DNA of 64,000 nt from contig CAZMFQ010000001.1 in the NCBI GenBank assembly GCA_964565645.1, forward strand, positions 124,001 through 188,000, in the 5' to 3' direction. Of the stretch, positions 55,946 to 64,000 are shown one piece after another (the stretch's first letter is position 1; every line of letters starts with the position of its first letter). A program made the translations under genes and the position numbers. The DNA is from JAHIQC01 sp964565645 (GTDB lineage: Bacteria; Actinomycetota; Coriobacteriia; Anaerosomatales; JAHIQC01). The notes under the pieces were generated by a model. The model was given only the letters and a program-made list of their open reading frames with translations, was not told the origin of the DNA and made no database searches.

Positions 55946-56980
55946 TCAGAACATCCAGTTCTTGGGCACGAAGAGCGCGTCGAACTGTTTGAGGGCGAAC
56001 CTGTCGGTCATCCCGGAGACATAGTCGGTCACGCACTGCGGGACCTCGGCCTCTGAGCGGGGGCGGAACTCGTCGGCAAGCATATCGGGGTGCTCCAGGT
56101 AGTACTCGAAGAGCTGCTTGACGATGCCGAAGGCCTTGGGTTCCTCGGCCTTGGCGCGACCTGAGAGGTAGACGTTCTCAAAGAGCCAGGTCCGCAGTTC
56201 CATCATCGCGTCCCACACGCGCGGGGACATGGCGATCTCGTCGGCGTCGTCGGAGGTCTGCAGAAGATCCGTGACCATCGTGGTGATGCGCGCCCCGTGA
56301 TGATGGCCGAGGACCGCGGTGGGGCCTGCTGGCAACGCGGACTCAGAAAGCACTCCCCCACGAATGGCATCGTCGATGTCGTGGTTGATGTAGGCGATCC
56401 TATCCGCGATGGCCACGATCTGGCCCTCGAGCGTACGGGCCTTCACGGGCCCCGTGTGGTGCGCGATCCCGTCCCGGACCTCGTCGGTGAGGTTGAGGCC
56501 CTTGCCCTCGTACTCGAGCACGTCGACCACACGGAGCGACTGCAGGTTGTGGTGGTAGTGGTCCGGCAGATCCGGGAATCGGTCGCGGATCGCGTCGAAG
56601 CACGCCGTGAGGGCGTCCTCCCCTATATGACCGAACGGGGTGTGGCCGAGGTCATGGCCCAGAGCGATCGCCTCGGTGAGGTCCTCGTTGAGGCGGAGCG
56701 CGCGCGCGATCGACCGCGCGATCTGAGCGACCTCGAGCGTGTGCGTCAGCCGCGTGCGGTAGTGATCGCCCTCTGGCGCCAGGAAGACCTGCGTCTTGTG
56801 TGAAAGGCGCCTAAACGCCTTGCAGTGGATGATCCGGTCTCGGTCCCGCTGGAACTCCGTGCGGTAGGGATCGAGGGCGAGAGGCGTCGCCCGACCGGCG
56901 GTCGCGTCGGCGAAGGCCGCGCGCTCGGACAGGCGCGCATGCTCCTCGGCCTCGTACTGTTCTCTGGAGATGATGCTCAT
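55946..56980 (-). CDS. dgt: dGTPase-like HD-domain triphosphohydrolase
   Basis: 344 residues from ATG 56980. The family's N-terminal region RTEFQRDRDRIIHCKAFRRLSHKTQVF, HTLEVAQIARSIARAL and the HD pair in ALGHDLGHTPFGH are present. It hydrolyses dGTP (or other dNTPs) to deoxynucleoside and triphosphate; the hexamer subclass cannot be told. The start has no clear ribosome site; a longer frame upstream is unlikely because it would be Cys/Arg-rich. It lies 97 nt before hppA. Confidence 0.9.
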   Translation of the reverse strand: MSIISREQYEAEEHARLSERAAFADATAGRATPLALDPYRTEFQRDRDRIIHCKAFRRLSHKTQVFLAPEGDHYRTRLTHTLEVAQIARSIARALRLNEDLTEAIALGHDLGHTPFGHIGEDALTACFDAIRDRFPDLPDHYHHNLQSLRVVDVLEYEGKGLNLTDEVRDGIAHHTGPVKARTLEGQIVAIADRIAYINHDIDDAIRGGVLSESALPAGPTAVLGHHHGARITTMVTDLLQTSDDADEIAMSPRVWDAMMELRTWLFENVYLSGRAKAEEPKAFGIVKQLFEYYLEHPDMLADEFRPRSEAEVPQCVTDYVSGMTDRFALKQFDALFVPKNWMF

Positions 56981-57044
56981 GAGATGGACGCGTGCCTCAC
57001 TGTCGATCGAGAGTCCGAACCGTTCCGTGCGCCGAAGAACCCGC

Positions 57045-57359
57045 TCACGTAGCGCTCGAGAGCACGAACGCCGCAGCGACGAACAGCCACACAAGCGAGC
57101 CTACGGCGCCGAGGACCGCGCCTGCGACCCAGGAGCGTCTGGAACCATACGAGCGGGCGACCTGCACACCCGCGGCGCTGAGTACGAGCATCGCGGGCAG
57201 CCACACGATGAACGTGCTCGGCACACCCACAAGCCATGAGAGCAGACCGGAGCCGGGCTGGACGTCTGCGAGCAGCGGTACGACCAATCCGGGTGCGGCC
57301 ACGACCACGGTCCCGACCGCACAAGCCTGCATCCAGTCGGCCCAGAAGGGTCGTTCCAT
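57045..57359 (-). CDS. Small three-helix membrane protein, unknown function
   Basis: 104 residues from ATG 57359 with AGGGGC 9 nt upstream; an in-frame ATG at 57419 would add 20 polar residues. Three hydrophobic helices occur at about 13-35, 45-66 and 78-100. No recognisable motif. It sits between ppdK and dgt on the same strand, 64 nt from dgt. Not assigned to a family. Confidence 0.55.
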   Translation of the reverse strand: MERPFWADWMQACAVGTVVVAAPGLVVPLLADVQPGSGLLSWLVGVPSTFIVWLPAMLVLSAAGVQVARSYGSRRSWVAGAVLGAVGSLVWLFVAAAFVLSSAT

Positions 57360-57497
57360 GCGGGAATGCCCCTGGATAAGGGGTGATCGTGGTGCCTGGA
57401 AGAGCTTGGTCCTCCCCATGCACGCCCCCGCTTCCGTCACAGCCCGTGCGGACCCGACGGACCGAGCGGGACGCCCGAAGGCGCCCCGCCCCGTCGA

Positions 57498-60206
<2,709 letters not shown>

Positions 60207-60266
60207 GTCCGACAACTCCTTCTCCCTCACTTGTCCGGGGCCCGGTGACACGCATTCTAACGCACA

Positions 60267-60282
60267 GCCCGCTTGCGCGGGC
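60267..60282 (-). terminator. Hairpin between ppsR and ppdK
   Basis: Perfect 6-bp GCCCGC/GCGGGC stem with a GCAA tetraloop, extendable by three further pairs across one mismatch. It sits 13 nt after the ppsR stop. A -10-like TAGAAT follows at 60253-60258, so ppdK may have its own promoter. No T-run, so termination would be partial. Confidence 0.45.
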
Positions 60283-60294
60283 GTGTGAGATGAC

Positions 60295-61116
60295 TCAGTC
60301 CTGGGTGTTCAAACCACCTTGCACATGCCGGATGATCTCCTGGGCGGCCTCCTCGACTGCGCGCCCCCCTGTGTTGACCACCAGACATCCGATTCGACGC
60401 ATGACCGCCCGCGCCTCCTCGAGGTCGGCCTCGATCGCTTCCCGCTCCGCATAGCCCGGTACGTAGCCGCCGAGCTCACGCATGCGCTCGGTGCGGATCT
60501 CGTGCAGGATCTCGGCGCTCGTCACCAGCCCGAAGACGCGCCGAGGATCGAGTTCGAAGATCTCAGGCGGCGGTGTCACGTTGGGCGCGAGCGGCACGTT
60601 GGCGACCCGGTAGCCCTTGAACGCGAGATACATCGCGAGCGGCGTCTTGCTCGAGCGCGACACGCCGACCAGGACGATGTCGGCCTCGGCCAGACCCTCG
60701 GGGTTGCGGCCGTCGTCGTGCTTGACGGCGAACTCCATCGCCTCGATGCGATCGAAGTACTCCTGGTCGGTGCGGCGCATGGCGCCTGCCTCACCCGCCG
60801 GGCGGTACCCGGTGACGCTCGAGAGCATGTCCACGGCAGGACCGAGAAGGTCGACGCCGTTGATGCCCTCGTCGCACAACCGCTCCATCTCGGCACAGAG
60901 CTCGCAGTTGACGAGCGTGTAGAAGAACAGGCAGTAGTTCCCGCAGTGGGACTTGACCATCTCGCGCAGCTGCTCGGGCGTCGTGACCTTGGGCAGCCGC
61001 TCGATGCGGAACCGGTCCGGCTCGAACTGCGCCTCGGCCGCACGCGCGACCAGGTCCCCGGTCTCACCGAGCGAGTCCGAGATCACGTGTATCGAGATCG
61101 GCGCGGTCCGCGGCAT
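60295..61116 (-). CDS. ppsR: PPDK/PEP-synthase regulatory protein (bifunctional kinase/pyrophosphorylase, DUF299)
   Basis: 273 residues. The N-terminal ISDSLGETGDLVARAA and the P-loop-like GVSRSSKTPLAMYLAFKGYRVANVPL are family hallmarks. It phosphorylates PPDK with ADP on Thr next to the catalytic His, and reverses this with Pi and PPi release. It lies immediately before ppdK and 4 nt after glyS. Confidence 0.95.
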   Translation of the reverse strand: MPRTAPISIHVISDSLGETGDLVARAAEAQFEPDRFRIERLPKVTTPEQLREMVKSHCGNYCLFFYTLVNCELCAEMERLCDEGINGVDLLGPAVDMLSSVTGYRPAGEAGAMRRTDQEYFDRIEAMEFAVKHDDGRNPEGLAEADIVLVGVSRSSKTPLAMYLAFKGYRVANVPLAPNVTPPPEIFELDPRRVFGLVTSAEILHEIRTERMRELGGYVPGYAEREAIEADLEEARAVMRRIGCLVVNTGGRAVEEAAQEIIRHVQGGLNTQD

Positions 61117-61119
61117 GCG

Positions 61120-63210
61120 CTACTCCGCGATCTTGGACAGGTCGGCGAAGCGCTCGAACAGCGCGACGAATCGGTTGAGCAGACGGAGCCGGTTCGCGCG
61201 CAGCGCTTCGTCGGCATCCATCACGAGGACGCCATCGAAGAACGCGTCGATCGGGGTGCGCAGCGAGGCGAGAACGCCGAGGACCGCCGGGTAGTCGAGC
61301 GCGGCGAACGAGAGCTCCGCCGCCTGCTCAGCGGCCACGAGAGCGTCCGCGAGCGCGGCCTCCTCGGCACCCATGATCGAAGTGTCGGTATCGGTCCCGA
61401 GTGCGAAGTCCGCGAGGTTGCGGGCCCGTGTGAACGCCGAGGAAAGGTCGGCGAAGACGGCCGGATCGTTATCGCGCGCGTCCTGCAGGGCACGTCCGCG
61501 CGCATGCATGTCGGCAGGCGCGAATCGGCCGGTGTGCAGCGCCATGACCGCGTCGACGGTGTCGTAGGCCAGGCCGCGGTCCTTGAGGATCACCGCGAGG
61601 CGACCGCGCAGGAACGCCAGTACCGCGTCCCCGGTCTCCGTACGTGAGGCGCTGAGCACCTCGTCGGGATAGCCGTCCAGGGCGGCTGCGACCACCTCGG
61701 TCAGATCGTCGAGCGCAAGCCCCCCGTCGAGGATCATCGCCATCACGCCGATAGCACCGCGACGGAGCGCGTAGGGGTCGGCCGAACCGGTCGGCGCCTG
61801 CCCGATGGCGAAGATGCCCACCATGGTGTCGATGCGGTCGGCCGTCGCAACGAGCATGCCGGCCTGCGTGGAGGGAACCGCGTCTCCGGCGAAGCGGGGA
61901 CGGTAGTGCTCGAGGATCGCCGTGGCGACCTGCTCGGTCTCCCCGCCCGCAAGCGCGTAGTAGCGGCCCATGACGCCCTGGAGCACAGGGAACTCGACAA
62001 CCGCGTGGCTCACGAGGTCGGCTTTCGCGAGGTGCGCCGCACGAACGGCCTCCGCCGCGACGGCCGCGTCGGCTCCGCTCATGGTCGCGAGACGCTCGAC
62101 CAGCGCCTCGATGCGACGGACCTTCGCGCCGCTCGTGCCGAGCTTCTCCTGGAACGTGATCGTGTCGAGCTGGGCGACCCAGTCCTCCATGTTCACCGCG
62201 AGGTCCTCACGGTAGAAGAACGTCGCATCGGCCAGACGGGCGCGGATGACGCGCTCATGACCGGAGACGATGGCCTCCGAGCGCGCCGGATCTCCGTTGT
62301 GCACGACGATGAACCCGTTGGAGAGCCCCCCGTCGGGGCCCTCGACCGGGAAGTAGCGCTGATGCTTGGTCATGGCCGTCTCGATGACCTCACGAGGCAC
62401 CTCGAGGAACTCGGCGTCGAAATGCCCCATCACGACGGTGGGCCACTCGACGAGGTTCACGACCTCGGCGAACGTGTTCTCGGGCACGACCGCGCGCACG
62501 CCATGGGTAGCCTCGAGGGCCGCGATGCCCTCGCGTATGATCCGCGCACGCTCCTCGGCGTCATAGACGAACATCCCTGAGCGCGCTGCCGCATCGTAGG
62601 ACTGCGCCGAGGCGACCGGGACCCTTCGCTCCTGCGCGAGGAAGCGGTGGCCCTGCGTGTAGCGGTCGGCAGCAAGCCCGGCGAAGCTGACCGGGACGAC
62701 TTCCTCGCCAAAGAGCGCGAGCAGACTGCGGACCGGACGGATGAAGCGCGCGCTGCCCGCGCCCCAGCGCTGGGACTTGGGCCAGGAAAGGCCTTCGGCG
62801 AGCGAGGCGAGCAGACCCGGCAGCACTTCGAGCGCAGGCATGCCCTTCTGCTCGACGATCGCGTAGACGTACTCGCCGCCGCCCTCGGACTCACGCACGA
62901 GGTCCGCGACGCTCACGCCCTTGCCGCGAGCGAAGCCCTCGGCCGCCTTGGTGGGATTGCCGTCGGCGTCGAACGCGGCCTTGACCGCGGGACCCTTGGC
63001 CCTGAGCGTACGGTCCTCCTGGCCCTCGGCCAGACCAGTCACACGCAGAACGAGTCTGCGCGGTGCGCCGAACGTCTCGAGCGTCTCGTAGCCGAGGCGC
63101 GCCTCGGCAAGGGCCTTCGCCGCGTCGGTCTTGAGTTGGACGGTCGCATCATAGAGCGGTCGTGACGGGATCTCCTCCACGCCGATCTCGAACAGCAGGT
63201 CACGGCTCAC
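61120..63210 (-). CDS. glyS: Glycyl-tRNA synthetase beta subunit
   Basis: 696 residues, normal for GlyS. It opens LLFEIGVEEIPSRPL and contains ITAMTKHQRYFPV-type motif ETAMTKHQRYFPVEG, and ends with a DALR-type anticodon-binding region (RLLNRFVALFERFADLSKI). The GTG overlaps the glyQ stop by four bases. Forms the alpha2beta2 bacterial GlyRS with GlyQ. Confidence 0.97.
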   Translation of the reverse strand: MSRDLLFEIGVEEIPSRPLYDATVQLKTDAAKALAEARLGYETLETFGAPRRLVLRVTGLAEGQEDRTLRAKGPAVKAAFDADGNPTKAAEGFARGKGVSVADLVRESEGGGEYVYAIVEQKGMPALEVLPGLLASLAEGLSWPKSQRWGAGSARFIRPVRSLLALFGEEVVPVSFAGLAADRYTQGHRFLAQERRVPVASAQSYDAAARSGMFVYDAEERARIIREGIAALEATHGVRAVVPENTFAEVVNLVEWPTVVMGHFDAEFLEVPREVIETAMTKHQRYFPVEGPDGGLSNGFIVVHNGDPARSEAIVSGHERVIRARLADATFFYREDLAVNMEDWVAQLDTITFQEKLGTSGAKVRRIEALVERLATMSGADAAVAAEAVRAAHLAKADLVSHAVVEFPVLQGVMGRYYALAGGETEQVATAILEHYRPRFAGDAVPSTQAGMLVATADRIDTMVGIFAIGQAPTGSADPYALRRGAIGVMAMILDGGLALDDLTEVVAAALDGYPDEVLSASRTETGDAVLAFLRGRLAVILKDRGLAYDTVDAVMALHTGRFAPADMHARGRALQDARDNDPAVFADLSSAFTRARNLADFALGTDTDTSIMGAEEAALADALVAAEQAAELSFAALDYPAVLGVLASLRTPIDAFFDGVLVMDADEALRANRLRLLNRFVALFERFADLSKIAE

Positions 63211-64000
63211 GAGGCATCACCGCCTTCCGCAAGCGACGCAGGCTCGGCGGCGGACTCCTCGGCGGAATCGGCGCGAACGCGCGCGACGTACGCCTCACAG
63301 CAGGCCTTGGCGAGCGTGCGGACGCGCAGGATGAAGCTCACGCGCTCCGTGACGGCGATGGCGCCCCGGGCATCGAGCAGGTTGAACGCGTGGCTGCACT
63401 TGAGCACGTAGTCGTAGGCGGGCAGAACGACGCCGCCGTCCAGCAGGCGCTGACACTCCGCTTCGTAGGTCTCGAAGAGGTTGTAGAGCATCTCGGTGTC
63501 GGCGAGCTCGAAGTTGTGCTTGGAGTACTGGCGCTCGTTCTCGAGGAACACGTCGCCGTAGGTGTAGGTCAGACCGTCCGGGCCGACCGACCAGATGATG
63601 TCGTAGACGCTGTCCACGCCCTGGATGTACATCGCGAGGCGCTCGAGGCCGTAGGTGATCTCCGCGGGCACAGGACGCGTCTCGAACCCACCGACCTGCT
63701 GGAAGTAGGTGAACTGGGTGACCTCCATGCCGTTGAGCCACACCTCCCAGCCCAATCCCCACGCGCCGAGCGTCGGGCTCTCCCAGTCGTCCTCCACAAG
63801 GCGCATGTCGTGTTCAGCGGGCTCGATCCCGATGGCGCGAAGGGAGCCGAAGTACAGGTCGAGCACGTCGTCCGGGCTCGGCATGAGGATGACCTGGTAC
63901 TGGTAGTAGTGCTGCAGGCGGTTGGGGTTCTCGCCGTAGCGACCGTCCGTCGGACGCCGGCTCGGCTGCACATACGCGGTACGCCAGGGCGTCGGGTCGA
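63207..64000 (-). CDS. glyQ: Glycyl-tRNA synthetase alpha subunit, 5' end outside the window
   Basis: 264 residues visible, the C-terminal part of a protein of about 310. The frame runs to the window edge and still reads DPTPWRTAYVQPSRRPTDGRYGENPNRLQHYYQYQV, the conserved catalytic core. It continues with ERVSFILRVRTLAKACCEAY. The missing part is the first about 45 residues. A short acidic tail beyond the usual end (ADSAEESAAEPASLAEGGDAS) is extra. Confidence 0.96.
   Translation of the reverse strand, partial: DPTPWRTAYVQPSRRPTDGRYGENPNRLQHYYQYQVILMPSPDDVLDLYFGSLRAIGIEPAEHDMRLVEDDWESPTLGAWGLGWEVWLNGMEVTQFTYFQQVGGFETRPVPAEITYGLERLAMYIQGVDSVYDIIWSVGPDGLTYTYGDVFLENERQYSKHNFELADTEMLYNLFETYEAECQRLLDGGVVLPAYDYVLKCSHAFNLLDARGAIAVTERVSFILRVRTLAKACCEAYVARVRADSAEESAAEPASLAEGGDAS

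Overview
This window reads as a high-G+C, Gram-positive-type anaerobe of the Actinomycetota, most like an environmental Coriobacteriia-type lineage. That placement is an inference from gene content. The evidence is cell-wall-binding-repeat (CWBR2) surface proteins, tRNAs with encoded CCA, pyruvate phosphate dikinase with its regulator, a membrane pyrophosphatase, an extracytoplasmic multiheme c-type cytochrome, and a complex I operon without its NADH-input genes. No transposase, integrase, phage gene or CRISPR array was seen. Nearly all genes lie on the minus strand.

Layout: 1-1893 holds the 5' part of a type IV pilus ATPase gene (pilB), a small membrane protein and a FlgM-like small protein behind a structured leader. 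2152-13389 is a tightly overlapping nuoA-B-C-D-H-I-J-K-L-M-N operon with a Rex-like operator at its promoter. Its NuoI is unusual: a GltD-like FAD/NAD(P) oxidoreductase module sits inside the NuoI polypeptide. 13583-17222 has an ABC-F ATPase and, divergently, a flavin disulfide reductase followed by a tiny Cys-rich protein. 17251-21220 encodes a multiheme cytochrome and a CWBR2 wall protein, preceded by a perfect CRP-type palindrome. A tRNA-Val follows.

21609-44665 is an envelope and exopolysaccharide island: galE, an initiating phosphoglycosyltransferase, a giant mosaic surface protein (about 2,600 residues, interrupted by two assembly gaps inside repeats), four GT4 glycosyltransferases, an O-antigen-ligase-like polymerase, a Wzx flippase, a BY-type tyrosine kinase with Wzz domain, GDP-fucose synthase and ManC. 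Together these make, flip, polymerise and length-control a surface glycan. The glycosyltransferase stretch looks less G+C-rich than its flanks by eye, as if acquired.

44705-48335 is a cell-wall operon (PASTA amidase, LCP-like protein, CWBR2 protein). 48348-50294 holds two tRNAs, a stand-alone receiver and an HD-GYP response regulator. 50282-64000 is housekeeping: rpoD, dnaG, hppA, dgt, ppdK, ppsR, glyS and glyQ (5' end outside the window).

The most interesting items are the NuoI-GltD chimera in a complex I operon lacking nuoEFG, the multiheme cytochrome with its CRP-like site, the disulfide reductase/Cys-rich peptide pair, and the giant repeat protein whose gap size can be predicted from its repeat period.
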